38,876 nt of DNA from CADCVW01 sp035644935 (GTDB taxonomy: Bacteria > Pseudomonadota > Alphaproteobacteria > Sphingomonadales > Sphingomonadaceae), in assembly GCA_035644935.1 (NCBI GenBank), contig DASQNO010000084.1:1-38876 (forward strand), written 5' to 3'. Shown in pieces: positions 1 through 7,290 of this stretch. Position numbers and translations under genes: made by a program. A model generated the notes under the pieces. It did no database searches and was not told the origin of the DNA. It saw only the letters and a program-made list of their open reading frames with translations. Position 1 is the stretch's first letter. Each line of letters opens with the position of its first letter.

Positions 1-25
1 GCCCGCCTCCGCCGCGCGAAGCCGG

Positions 26-54
26 TTGACCACTCCGGACGGCGTCCCTAGCTA
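26..54 (+). promoter_or_regulatory. sigma70-type promoter of the tRNA-Lys gene
   Basis: A -35 box TTGACC (26-31) and a -10 box TAGCTA (49-54) are separated by exactly 17 bases. The -10 box ends ten bases before the tRNA, so transcription would start only a few bases ahead of its 5' end. The match and the position make this the most convincing promoter in the window. It probably also transcribes the PAP2 gene behind the tRNA. Confidence 0.75.
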
Positions 55-64
55 CGCGGGCACC

Positions 65-140
65 GGGCCCTTAGCTCAGTCGGTAGAGCACGTGACTTTT
101 AATCACTAGGTCGCTGGTTCGAACCCAGCAGGGCTCACCA
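65..140 (+). tRNA. tRNA-Lys (anticodon UUU)
   Basis: A 76-base cloverleaf can be folded by eye. The acceptor arm GGGCCCT pairs with AGGGCTC with one G-U pair. The D arm contains TAGCTCAGTCGGTAGAG, the anticodon loop reads CTTTTAA (anticodon TTT), and the T arm has GGTTCGAACCC. The terminal CCA is encoded. The UUU anticodon reads lysine AAA and AAG codons. A promoter ends ten bases upstream, and a PAP2 coding region starts 20 bases downstream with no terminator between, so the two may share a transcript. Confidence 0.97.
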
Positions 141-159
141 TCTTCAACGGACGCGCGGC

Positions 160-729
160 TTGCAGGCGATCGATAATGCGCTGCTCGGCTGGCTGGTGCA
201 GCCGGCGCAGGCCCGTCCGGCGATCCTGACCTCGCTGCGGATCGTAACTGAACTTGGCAGCTGGTGGTTTACGCTGCTGACGACCGCCGCCGTGGCGTTG
301 ATGCTGCTGGCAAAAGGCGAGCGGCGGCGGTCGGCCGCGCTTTTCGCGGTGGTGCTGTTCGGGCGCTTGTCCGTGGACCTCCTGAAGCTGTGGTTCGACC
401 GCGCACGGCCGACGCTGGTCGACTACGACGTAGTCACGCATTCGGTTAGCTTCCCCAGCGGACATGCTGGAAATTCGGCGATCACCTTCCTCGCGATCGC
501 CCTGATCGCAGGCCCATTCTTCAGGAACAGGAATGCCGTCTGCGCAGGGGCCGCAGCGCTGATTTTAGCAGTCGGCCTGACCCGTCCGATGCTGGGCGTT
601 CATTGGCCCACGGACGTTCTGGCCGGCTGGGCCTGGGGCACAGCGTGGACGCTGGCTTGGACTCAACTGCTTGGCCAATGGATGGGGGGCAGCCGGACAG
701 CCGGCTGCCCCGTTCCGTTTAGGCGTTGA
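160..729 (+). CDS. PAP2-family phosphatase, membrane protein
   Basis: This 189-residue protein carries all three PAP2 phosphatase signatures: K76-x6-R83-P84, P99-S-G-H102 and R142-x5-H148 with a following D152. Several hydrophobic segments (about 36-51, 58-75, 105-121 and 126-140) make it an integral inner-membrane enzyme. Such enzymes usually act on phosphatidic acid, undecaprenyl pyrophosphate or related lipid phosphates; the substrate cannot be told here. The start is a TTG 20 bases after the tRNA, with no clear ribosome binding site. No earlier start is possible without entering the tRNA. Family members are often longer at the N-terminus. The 3' end contains a terminator-like hairpin and overlaps the facing gene by 11 bases. 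Confidence 0.85.
   Translation: MQAIDNALLGWLVQPAQARPAILTSLRIVTELGSWWFTLLTTAAVALMLLAKGERRRSAALFAVVLFGRLSVDLLKLWFDRARPTLVDYDVVTHSVSFPSGHAGNSAITFLAIALIAGPFFRNRNAVCAGAAALILAVGLTRPMLGVHWPTDVLAGWAWGTAWTLAWTQLLGQWMGGSRTAGCPVPFRR
686..720 (+). terminator. terminator-like hairpin inside the 3' end of the PAP2 gene
   Basis: A perfect 11-base stem (GGGGCAGCCGG at 686-696, CCGGCTGCCCC at 701-711) closes a four-base loop and is followed by GTTCCGTTT. It lies in the last codons of the PAP2 gene and at the end of the facing DUF2383 gene, where transcription from both sides must stop. The T-run is weak, so intrinsic termination is plausible but not certain. Confidence 0.55.
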
Positions 730-1171
730 TCGAACGCTTGAGGTCGCGGGCGCGGTCGTGGCCCTGCTTGACGAGCATGTAAGCGCGCTGGACGATATCC
801 AGGGTACCCGACGACAGGTCGGTATTCCCGATCGCCGCTTCGAACTTCTCCTTGATATAGTCCTCGCCGCGCTCGACCTCCTCGATGATCGCCTTGTCTT
901 CGCGCTCGCTGACCATCTCGCGCAGCTTCATGAACGCTTGGTGGGCCGTGCCGAGCATCGAAGGGGAGTCGTGCGGCTCGCCGCCCAGACGGACGATCTC
1001 GTCGCGCAGCAGGTGTGCGACCTGCGACCGCTCCTTGGCGCCTTCGTGGAACAGCGTCTTGACCGCCTGGCTGTCCACGTCACGCGAGGACTCCTCATAG
1101 CCCCTGACGCTATCGTAGACCGTTGAAAGAAGAGTGCTGAGGACTGCGAGGTCCTTTTCGTTGCCAGCCAT
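719..1171 (-). CDS. PA2169-type four-helix-bundle protein (DUF2383)
   Basis: This is an acidic, helical protein of 150 residues of the DUF2383 (PA2169) family, which resembles ferritin-like four-helix bundles. The recognisable pattern is an N-terminal LSTLLSTVYDSVRGYEE helix, two central amphipathic helices and a C-terminal YMLVKQGHDRARDLKR helix. No signal peptide is present, so it should be cytosolic. The start is the ATG at 1171, because AAGGAG lies seven bases before it; an in-frame TTG two codons earlier is too close to that site. The molecular role is unknown. Family members are often found among stress genes, but no EcfG-type promoter was seen here. It follows the methyltransferase gene on the same strand after 55 bases. 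Confidence 0.85.
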   Translation of the reverse strand: MAGNEKDLAVLSTLLSTVYDSVRGYEESSRDVDSQAVKTLFHEGAKERSQVAHLLRDEIVRLGGEPHDSPSMLGTAHQAFMKLREMVSEREDKAIIEEVERGEDYIKEKFEAAIGNTDLSSGTLDIVQRAYMLVKQGHDRARDLKRSINA

Positions 1172-1226
1172 ATTCAAGCTCCTTTGGCATTGATGGAACC
1201 TGGGTAACGTAGCCCGCGCGGAAAGG

Positions 1227-1826
1227 TTACGTCGCCGGTACGTCCAGGCGTCGAAAGAGCAGCATCAGGTTGTTGGCGGGCATCTCGACCAGCTCCTCCA
1301 GCCTGAATCCGGCAGCTGCAGCAGCCACCAACTCGACGCTTCGCAGGCCCCAAGCGGGGTCGCGCGCCTTCAACGACGCGTCGAACGCTTCATTGCTGGG
1401 CGCCGTCGGCACGCCGTTGCGCCGGAAGGGACCGTAAAGGATCAACGGCGCGCCCGCAGGCAGTATGCGCGCGGCGCCCGTCATGAGCCCCAAGGTCGCG
1501 GCCCAAGGGCTTATATGCATCATATTGATGCAGACCAGTGCGTCCGCGGCGGCAAGCGGCCAATCGGGCGAAGCGGCATCAAGGCCAATGGGTGCGAGCA
1601 GGTTGCGCGGCCCCTCGGCGCGCCAGGCGACCACCGAGGCTCGCGCCTGCGCATCGAGGTCGCTAGGCAGCCAGAGCAGGTTCGAGAATTCGCGCGCGAA
1701 GTGCAGCGCATGTTCGCCGGTCCCGCTCGCAACCTCCAGAACCGTGCCCGCTGGCGGGAGCCAGCCGGTGAGCACGTCGGCGATCACTGGTGCGTTGCGC
1801 GCAGCCGCGGGCGAGAACAGCCTCAC
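1227..1826 (-). CDS. UPF0585/DUF938 SAM-dependent methyltransferase-like protein
   Basis: The 199-residue product matches the UPF0585 (DUF938, METTL26-like) family. It opens with the typical SPAAARNAPVIADVL segment, followed by the SAM-binding loop LEVASGTGEHALHFA (about residues 31-45), an acidic second strand ending SDLD, and the family signature INMMHISPW (about 100-108). The substrate is unknown. The GTG start overlaps the gcvPB stop as GTGA, so it is translationally coupled to the glycine cleavage operon. A role linked to one-carbon or SAM metabolism is therefore attractive, but that is inference from position only. Confidence 0.88.
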   Translation of the reverse strand: MRLFSPAAARNAPVIADVLTGWLPPAGTVLEVASGTGEHALHFAREFSNLLWLPSDLDAQARASVVAWRAEGPRNLLAPIGLDAASPDWPLAAADALVCINMMHISPWAATLGLMTGAARILPAGAPLILYGPFRRNGVPTAPSNEAFDASLKARDPAWGLRSVELVAAAAAGFRLEELVEMPANNLMLLFRRLDVPAT

Positions 1827-3382
1827 TCCGCCGCTTGCCGCACCTCCCGCGCGCGGTACGTCAGCACCGGCCTGCGCGCTGCTAGCGTCTCATCAAGCCG
1901 CCTGCGCGGCGCATGGATTGGCGCCTCCTTGAGCGACTGGTCGCCAGCCTTCGCCCGCTCCGCCACCGAGCGTAACGCGCCGATGAACTGGTCCAGCGCC
2001 GCCTTGCTTTCCGTTTCCGTGGGCTCAACCAGCATCGCGCCGTGGACCACGAGCGGAAAGTACATCGTCATCGGGTGAAAGCCTTCGTCGATCAGCCCCT
2101 TGGCGAGGTCCAGAGTCGACAGTCCACCAATGAACCCGCGGTCGCTGAACAGCGCTTCGTGCATGCAGGGGCCGCTGCCCGCGAACGGCGCGTCCAGCAC
2201 GTCTTCCAGCTGCCGCAGCAGGTAGTTGGCGTTGAGTACCGCGTCTTCCGATACCTGCCGCAGGCCGTCGGCCCCGTGGCTCAGCATGTACGCCGCCGCG
2301 CGGGTGAACATGCCCATCTGCCCGTGGAACGCGGTCATGCGTCCGAATGTGCGCTCGTGATCCGCGCCCGCCGTGCCTTCTTCGACGAGCGCGAAGGAGT
2401 CGCCCTGCCGCTCCACGAACGGCAGCGGCGCAAACGGCGTCAGCGCTTCGGAGAAGACCACCGGCCCCGCGCCCGGCCCGCCGCCTCCATGCGGCGTCGA
2501 AAAGGTCTTGTGCAGGTTGATGTGCATGGCGTCGATGCCGAGATCGCCCGGCCGCACGCGCCCGACGATGGCGTTGAAGTTCGCGCCGTCGCAGTAGACG
2601 AGCGCCCCGGCTCCGTGAACCGCTTCGGAGATCACGGCCATGTCCGGTTCGAAGAGGCCGCACGTGTTCGGGTTGGTGATCATCACCGCCGCAACATCGG
2701 GCCCCAGCCGCGCCTTTAACGCGTCCGTGTCGACGCGACCGCGGTCCGTCGCGGGAATGTTCTCGACCCGATATCCGCAGAAAGCCGCGGTCGCGGGGTT
2801 GGTGCCGTGCGCGCTTTCGGGCACCAGCACGACCTGCCGCGCGTCGCCACGAGCTTCCAAGGCCGAGCGAATCGCCAGCAGGCCGCAAAGCTCGCCATGC
2901 GCGCCTGCCTTGGGACTCATCGCAACCGAATGCATTCCGGTGAGCGTCACCAGCCAGTGACCGACGAGGTCGATAAGCGCCAATGCGCCCTGCACCGTGT
3001 CGACCGGCTGCAGCGGGTGAACATCGGCAAAGCCCGGCATCCGGGCGACCTTTTCGTTCAAGCGGGGATTGTGCTTCATCGTGCACGACCCGAGCGGGAA
3101 GAAGCCCAGATCAATGCCGTAGTTCTGGCGCGACAGGCGCGTATAGTGGCGCACCGCCTGCGGTTCGCTGAGGCCCGGCAGGTCAATGGGCCGGTTGCGC
3201 TCGAGCCCGCCCAGACGCGGCGAGCCGTTGCTGTTCGCGGGCACCGAGCTGAAATCGACGCCCGTACCCTCCTCCAGACCCATCTCGAAGATCAGCGGCT
3301 CTTCCAGCATCAGCGCGCGGTTGCCGGTGAACGTTGTCGCCTCGACCGCGGCCTCTGGGCGAATGGGTGAGATCTCGTTCAT
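1823..3382 (-). CDS. gcvPB: glycine dehydrogenase (decarboxylating) subunit 2, P-protein beta half
   Basis: This is the C-terminal half of the split P-protein of the glycine cleavage system, a PLP enzyme that decarboxylates glycine and passes the aminomethyl group to the lipoyl arm of GcvH. The 519-residue length fits subunit 2. The PLP-binding lysine lies in NLHKTFSTPHGGGGPG (about K292). Other family segments are LGSCTMKHNPRLNE near residue 100 and the glycine-rich loop after the lysine. The ATG overlaps the gcvPA stop as ATGA and the gene's own stop overlaps the methyltransferase start, so translation is coupled on both sides. Expression should follow the glycine riboswitch ahead of gcvT. 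Confidence 0.97.
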   Translation of the reverse strand: MNEISPIRPEAAVEATTFTGNRALMLEEPLIFEMGLEEGTGVDFSSVPANSNGSPRLGGLERNRPIDLPGLSEPQAVRHYTRLSRQNYGIDLGFFPLGSCTMKHNPRLNEKVARMPGFADVHPLQPVDTVQGALALIDLVGHWLVTLTGMHSVAMSPKAGAHGELCGLLAIRSALEARGDARQVVLVPESAHGTNPATAAFCGYRVENIPATDRGRVDTDALKARLGPDVAAVMITNPNTCGLFEPDMAVISEAVHGAGALVYCDGANFNAIVGRVRPGDLGIDAMHINLHKTFSTPHGGGGPGAGPVVFSEALTPFAPLPFVERQGDSFALVEEGTAGADHERTFGRMTAFHGQMGMFTRAAAYMLSHGADGLRQVSEDAVLNANYLLRQLEDVLDAPFAGSGPCMHEALFSDRGFIGGLSTLDLAKGLIDEGFHPMTMYFPLVVHGAMLVEPTETESKAALDQFIGALRSVAERAKAGDQSLKEAPIHAPRRRLDETLAARRPVLTYRAREVRQAAE

Positions 3383-4737
3383 GCCAGCGCCTCCTGAAGC
3401 GCACCCGCGAGGGCTTCGATGTCCTCGTCCGTCACGGTTTCCGTCACCGCGACCACGAGCCCGTTCTCCAGCGCCGTGGCGCCTGGGTACAGGCGACCAA
3501 GCGAGACCCCGCCCAGCACGCCTCGATCGGCCATCGCCCGCACGACCGGGCGCGAGGGCTTGGGCAGCCGGACGGCGAATTCATTGAAGAATTTGTCGTT
3601 GACGACGTCCACGCCCGCGAGGCCCGCCAGGCGGTCCGCCGCCGCGCAGGCCTTGTCGTGATTGATGCCAGCGAGCGTGCGCAGGCCCTGCTCGCCGAGT
3701 AGCGTCATGTGGATCGTCCACGCCAGCGCACACAGCCCCGAGTTGGTGCAGATGTTGGACGTCGCCTTCTCCCGCCGGATGTGCTGCTCGCGTGTCGACA
3801 GCGTCAGAACGAACCCGCGCTTGCCGTCTGCGTCGACGGTCTCTCCGCAAAGGCGGCCTGGCATCTGCCGCACCAGCTTCTCGCTGCACGCGAACAGACC
3901 GACATAAGGACCGCCAAAATTCAGCCCGACGCCCAGCGACTGGCCCTCGCCGACGACGATGTCGGCGCCCATCTCGCCGGGCGGACGCAACGCGCCTAGC
4001 GCCACGGGTTCGGTCACCACCGCAATCAGCAACGCCTTGTTCTCGTGGCAACGCGCAGCGAGTTCCGACAGGTCGCCGATGCGTCCGAGAATGTCCGGAT
4101 ACTGTACGACGACGCAGCTCGTGTCCGCGTCAATCGCGTTCAGCAGGCGCTGGAAGTCGGTCTCGGCGCCGAGTTCGAGCAAAGCCGAGTCCAGCACGTC
4201 GCCCGTGAACCGCGCCATGGTGCGGCAGACCTCGACATAATGCGGATGCAGTCCCGACGACAGGATCGCCTTGGCACGCTTTGTCACGCGGCGCGCCATG
4301 CCTATGGCTTCCCAGCACGCCGTCGAGCCGTCGTACATCGACGCGTTGGCAACGTCGCAACCGTATAACCGCGCCACCTGCGTCTGAAACTCGAACAGCC
4401 CCTGGAGCGTGCCTTGCGCGATCTCCGGCTGATAGGGCGTGTAGCTGGTCAGGAACTCGCCGCGCTGGATCAGGTGGTCGACACTCGCCGGAATATGGTG
4501 CTTGTACGCGCCGCAGCCGAGAAAAAATGGCACGTCGCCGGCAACGATGTTGCGTCGCGCCATGGCGCCCAGCTGGCGCTCTACGGACAATTCGCTCGCG
4601 TGGTCGGGCAGGCCGGCGATCTTGGTCGACAGCCGCGCCGCCTCCGGCACGTCGATGAACAGGTCGTCGATCGACGCCGCGCCGATGGCGCTTAGCATGG
4701 TGCCGCGATCGGCATCGGACAGAGGCAGATAGCGCAT
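3379..4737 (-). CDS. gcvPA: glycine dehydrogenase (decarboxylating) subunit 1, P-protein alpha half
   Basis: This 452-residue protein is the N-terminal half of the split P-protein. It begins MRYLPLSDADRGTMLSAIG and contains FLGCGAYKHHIPA, the SYTPYQPEIAQGTLQ segment and ANASMYDGSTACWEA, all typical of GcvPA. With GcvPB it forms the glycine decarboxylase. The start chosen is the ATG at 4737, whose A is also the last base of the gcvH stop (TGATG); a TTG one codon earlier is possible but unnecessary. The 3' end overlaps gcvPB by four bases. The split form is usual in alphaproteobacteria that order the genes T-H-PA-PB. Confidence 0.97.
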   Translation of the reverse strand: MRYLPLSDADRGTMLSAIGAASIDDLFIDVPEAARLSTKIAGLPDHASELSVERQLGAMARRNIVAGDVPFFLGCGAYKHHIPASVDHLIQRGEFLTSYTPYQPEIAQGTLQGLFEFQTQVARLYGCDVANASMYDGSTACWEAIGMARRVTKRAKAILSSGLHPHYVEVCRTMARFTGDVLDSALLELGAETDFQRLLNAIDADTSCVVVQYPDILGRIGDLSELAARCHENKALLIAVVTEPVALGALRPPGEMGADIVVGEGQSLGVGLNFGGPYVGLFACSEKLVRQMPGRLCGETVDADGKRGFVLTLSTREQHIRREKATSNICTNSGLCALAWTIHMTLLGEQGLRTLAGINHDKACAAADRLAGLAGVDVVNDKFFNEFAVRLPKPSRPVVRAMADRGVLGGVSLGRLYPGATALENGLVVAVTETVTDEDIEALAGALQEALA

Positions 4738-5108
4738 CAAAGACCCTCGACATAAGCGCGGTAGGCGGGCTCATCCATCAATGTGTCGAGCTCGCCCGGG
4801 TCCGTCAGGCGCAGGGTGAAAAACCAACCCTCGCCTTCAGGGGACGTGTTCACCAGCGAGGGATCGTCGACCAGCGCCTGGTTACCTTCGAGCACCTCGC
4901 CCGAAACTGGAGAATAGACATCGGACGCCGCCTTGACCGATTCAACCACGGCGGCTTCCGCGCCTTTGGAGATCGCCTTGCCGCTTTCCGGCACTTCGAC
5001 GAACACGACATCGCCAAGCTGGCCCTGTGCGTGATCCGTAATGCCGACCGTGGCGGTTTCGCCGTCGACGCGGATCCACTCGTGCTCCGGGGTGAAATAA
5101 AGGCTCAT
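4737..5108 (-). CDS. gcvH: glycine cleavage system H protein
   Basis: GcvH is the lipoyl carrier that shuttles the aminomethyl group between the P-protein, GcvT and dihydrolipoamide dehydrogenase. The 123-residue protein has the standard opening YFTPEHEWIRVDG, the GITDHAQGQLGDVVFVE segment, and the lipoylation motif VVESVKAASD with K59 as the attachment lysine. Length is normal. Its ATG overlaps the gcvT stop as ATGA. Dihydrolipoamide dehydrogenase (L protein) and lipoate ligase are not encoded in this window and must be elsewhere. Confidence 0.97.
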   Translation of the reverse strand: MSLYFTPEHEWIRVDGETATVGITDHAQGQLGDVVFVEVPESGKAISKGAEAAVVESVKAASDVYSPVSGEVLEGNQALVDDPSLVNTSPEGEGWFFTLRLTDPGELDTLMDEPAYRAYVEGL

Positions 5109-6235
5109 GCGGGAACTCCCTGACGGACGTAGCGGTGGGGAACGAACGGCATCGGCACGACGCGCGCGGTGAAGAGCTTAGCGCGGCTTTCCAGCGTCAC
5201 GACCGAGCCCGGAGGGGCGCTCGCCAGCGGCACGTAGGCCATGGCGATCGGCGTCTCCAGCATCGGCGAATGGCCGCCGCTGGTCACGCGTCCGACTTCG
5301 TTGCCCTCGCCGTCGAGCACCCGCGTGCCCTCGCGCACGGGCTGACGGCCCTCGACGGCCAGGCCAACGCGGCGGCGGACCGGACCGGCTTCGATCTCGC
5401 TCAGAATACGGGCGGCTCCCGGAAAGTTGCCGTCGCCGCGGCGGCGCTTGGGCACCGCGAAGGTCAGCCCGGCCTCGATCGGGGTGGTCGTGTCGTCGAT
5501 GTCGTGCCCGTAAAGCGGAAGCCCGGCCTCCAGCCGCAGCGAGTCGCGGGCGCCCAGCCCTATCGGTTTGACCTCCGGCTGTTCGAGCAATCGTGCCGCC
5601 ATCGCCTCGACGTGCCGGGCGGCGACCGATATCTCAAAACCGTCTTCCCCCGTATAACCGGAGCGGCTGATCCACATCGCCGCGCCGTCTACGTTGAAGG
5701 CGGCGCCGGTCAGGAACGTCAGGCGCTCGACGCCCGGCGCGAGCCGCGCCAATGCCGCAACCGCTTCCGGACCCTGCAAGGCTAGAAGCGCCTGCTCCTT
5801 CATGTGATCGACGATGACCGTCGGCGGCAGATGCTTCTGCAGGTGCGCGATGTCGGTCAGCTTGGTCGCGCCGTTGACCACCACATAGAAATGATCGTCG
5901 CGCCGCGTCGCCATCAGGTCGTCGATGATGCCGCCGTCTTCCGACAGCAGCAGCGAATAGCGGAGACGTCCGTCGCCCAGCAGCCGGAAGTCGCCCGGCA
6001 TCAACCGTTCCAGCGCGGCGTCGATGTCGGCGCCGTGGACGAGCAACTGCCCCATATGGCTGACGTCAAACAGACCGGCGTGCGTACGGGTCCAGCGATG
6101 TTCGGCGATGATGCCTTCATACTGGATGGGCATGGCATAGCCGGCGAACGGGACCATGCGCGCACCCTGGGCGCGGTGCCACGAATCGAGCGGCAGAACG
6201 GCGGTAGATTCGATGTCGCTCAAGCTCGTCTCCAT
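5105..6235 (-). CDS. gcvT: aminomethyltransferase, glycine cleavage T protein
   Basis: GcvT takes the aminomethyl group from GcvH, transfers the methylene to tetrahydrofolate and releases ammonia. The 376-residue protein has the N-terminal GARMVPFAGYAMPIQYEG, the folate-region signature GLFDVSHMGQ, the SRSGYTGEDGFEI segment and a C-terminal barrel containing VTSGGHSPMLETPIAMAYV. The ATG at 6235 lies about 48 bases below the glycine riboswitch, and it is the first gene of the operon. Length and motifs are ordinary for the family. Coupling to gcvH is by a four-base overlap. Confidence 0.97.
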   Translation of the reverse strand: METSLSDIESTAVLPLDSWHRAQGARMVPFAGYAMPIQYEGIIAEHRWTRTHAGLFDVSHMGQLLVHGADIDAALERLMPGDFRLLGDGRLRYSLLLSEDGGIIDDLMATRRDDHFYVVVNGATKLTDIAHLQKHLPPTVIVDHMKEQALLALQGPEAVAALARLAPGVERLTFLTGAAFNVDGAAMWISRSGYTGEDGFEISVAARHVEAMAARLLEQPEVKPIGLGARDSLRLEAGLPLYGHDIDDTTTPIEAGLTFAVPKRRRGDGNFPGAARILSEIEAGPVRRRVGLAVEGRQPVREGTRVLDGEGNEVGRVTSGGHSPMLETPIAMAYVPLASAPPGSVVTLESRAKLFTARVVPMPFVPHRYVRQGVPA

Positions 6236-6282
6236 ACGTCGGTGGCGAGGCTGTCGTCCGACCGCATGATCGTCCGTGCCCT

Positions 6283-6495
6283 GCCCCCTCTGTCACGGAA
6301 ACCTGAGAGCTTTGACCCTCCTTCGCTGGAAGCGTTGGCGAGCTTACCCCTTCGGTGGGACGGGCGCGAACCCATCCGCTTTCCAGAGTGTCTTCGACCG
6401 CGCGGTCCTGGTGACCTGAGAGATTCCGGGGCGGTTGCTCCTTCGGCGGCGGAAGGCTTCATCCATTAGGATGGGCCCTCCCACGCTCTCCCGCG
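6283..6495 (-). ncRNA. tandem glycine riboswitch (two aptamers) upstream of gcvT
   Basis: Read on the minus strand, the region holds two complete sets of glycine-aptamer core motifs. Aptamer 1 has GGGAGAG at 6492-6486, CCGAAGGAGCAA, and CTCTCAGG at 6422-6415. Aptamer 2 has ACCGAAGGGGTAAGC, CTCTCAGG at 6309-6302, and a closing CAGAGGGGG ending near 6283. Such RNAs bind glycine and usually switch on gcv genes; here the whole downstream operon is glycine cleavage. No obvious terminator hairpin lies between aptamer 2 and gcvT, so control may be at translation. A weak promoter candidate (TTGACT at 6555-6550 with CAAGGC 17 bases on) lies upstream. The gene-free stretch 6236-6559 is explained by this leader. 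Confidence 0.93.
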
Positions 6496-6559
6496 CGATC
6501 GTCCGGCGAGCCGGCGACGACCGGCAGCCTTGGCCAGCGGCCACGCCCAAGTCAATCAC

Positions 6560-7204
6560 TTAGCGCGTCGCGTTGTAGGCCAACTGATCGGGCGTGAGCT
6601 GAAAACCGACCAGCATCTCGAAGCTGGCGCGGCTGACGGCGGCGCGCACTTCGGGATCGGTCATCGGATCGACCGCCGCATCAACGTCACCCGCCTTGCG
6701 GCGGCGCGTCAGCTTGGTGCGGACGGTGTCCGGCAGCGTGGTGGCGCTGCGTGAAACCTGCGTCGTCGCGCCGCCTGTCGTAGTGGCGCGGGTCTGGCCG
6801 TCGGCGAAGCGAAGCAGGACGCGGCCGGTGCGCTTGGCGACAATGCTGGTGCCGCCCTGCACCATGGTGGTGAACGTCGGCAGGACGACGTCCCGCGCGC
6901 CCGCGGCATCGCGGCGGCGAGCGTTGACGGTGAAGCTGGCCGTGGTGACGATGTTGTCGCCGCTGTCGCCGCACTGGCTGCGCACGTCGGTGATATAGGC
7001 GACAACGTCAATGGCGCGCGCGTCGCGGCTGGCCGGCGGGTCGAACAGGGTGACGTCCCCTGTGGCGCCGGGGATGGCGACGGCCGGGCAGGCCGAACGG
7101 TTCACGACAACGCCGCCATCCTCGACGATGTCGTCGGTGGCGCAGGATGCGATCGCCAGGGCGGAGGCAGCGAGAAGAAGCAGGCGGGACGTGGTGGTTG
7201 GCAC
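6560..7204 (-). CDS. conserved sphingomonad-type lipoprotein, function unknown
   Basis: The 214-residue product begins with a lipoprotein signal peptide (hydrophobic LLLLAASALAIAS, lipidated Cys21), so it is exported and membrane-anchored. The mature part has a short acidic linker, then a region with ACPAVAIP and Cys residues near 39 and 78, and a beta-rich middle (TTASFTVNARR, VLPTFTTMVQGG) that ends in a helical QLTPDQLAYNATR tail. No catalytic motif is recognised. Similar proteins are known to me from sphingomonads as hypothetical lipoproteins. The start is a GTG with a poor ribosome binding site. It lies upstream of the gcv riboswitch on the same strand and diverges from ispH. Confidence 0.75.
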   Translation of the reverse strand: MPTTTSRLLLLAASALAIASCATDDIVEDGGVVVNRSACPAVAIPGATGDVTLFDPPASRDARAIDVVAYITDVRSQCGDSGDNIVTTASFTVNARRRDAAGARDVVLPTFTTMVQGGTSIVAKRTGRVLLRFADGQTRATTTGGATTQVSRSATTLPDTVRTKLTRRRKAGDVDAAVDPMTDPEVRAAVSRASFEMLVGFQLTPDQLAYNATR

Positions 7205-7254
7205 TGGCGCGGTACTCTGATTGCGGAAACGCGAGGCGCACCATAGGAACCGGC

Positions 7255-7283
7255 TTGGACGGCGGCAAGCGATGGCGTAGAAG
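7255..7283 (+). promoter_or_regulatory. candidate ispH promoter
   Basis: TTGGAC (7255-7260) and TAGAAG (7278-7283) are 17 bases apart. The -10 end is only seven bases from the ATG at 7291, so a transcript from here would be leaderless or nearly so; translation could otherwise begin at the in-frame ATG at 7306. The boxes are partial matches, so this is tentative. Confidence 0.35.
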
Positions 7284-7290
7284 CGCCGAC

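Noticed and set aside
106..465. Frame reading antisense through the tRNA-Lys, ending SPAGFEPAT
   Set aside because: That ending is the known false peptide from antisense translation of tRNA T-arms; the rest is antisense to the PAP2 gene.
6220..6559. Short open frames across the gcv leader
   Set aside because: They coincide with the conserved aptamer motifs of the glycine riboswitch, which explain the sequence better, and they show no protein features.
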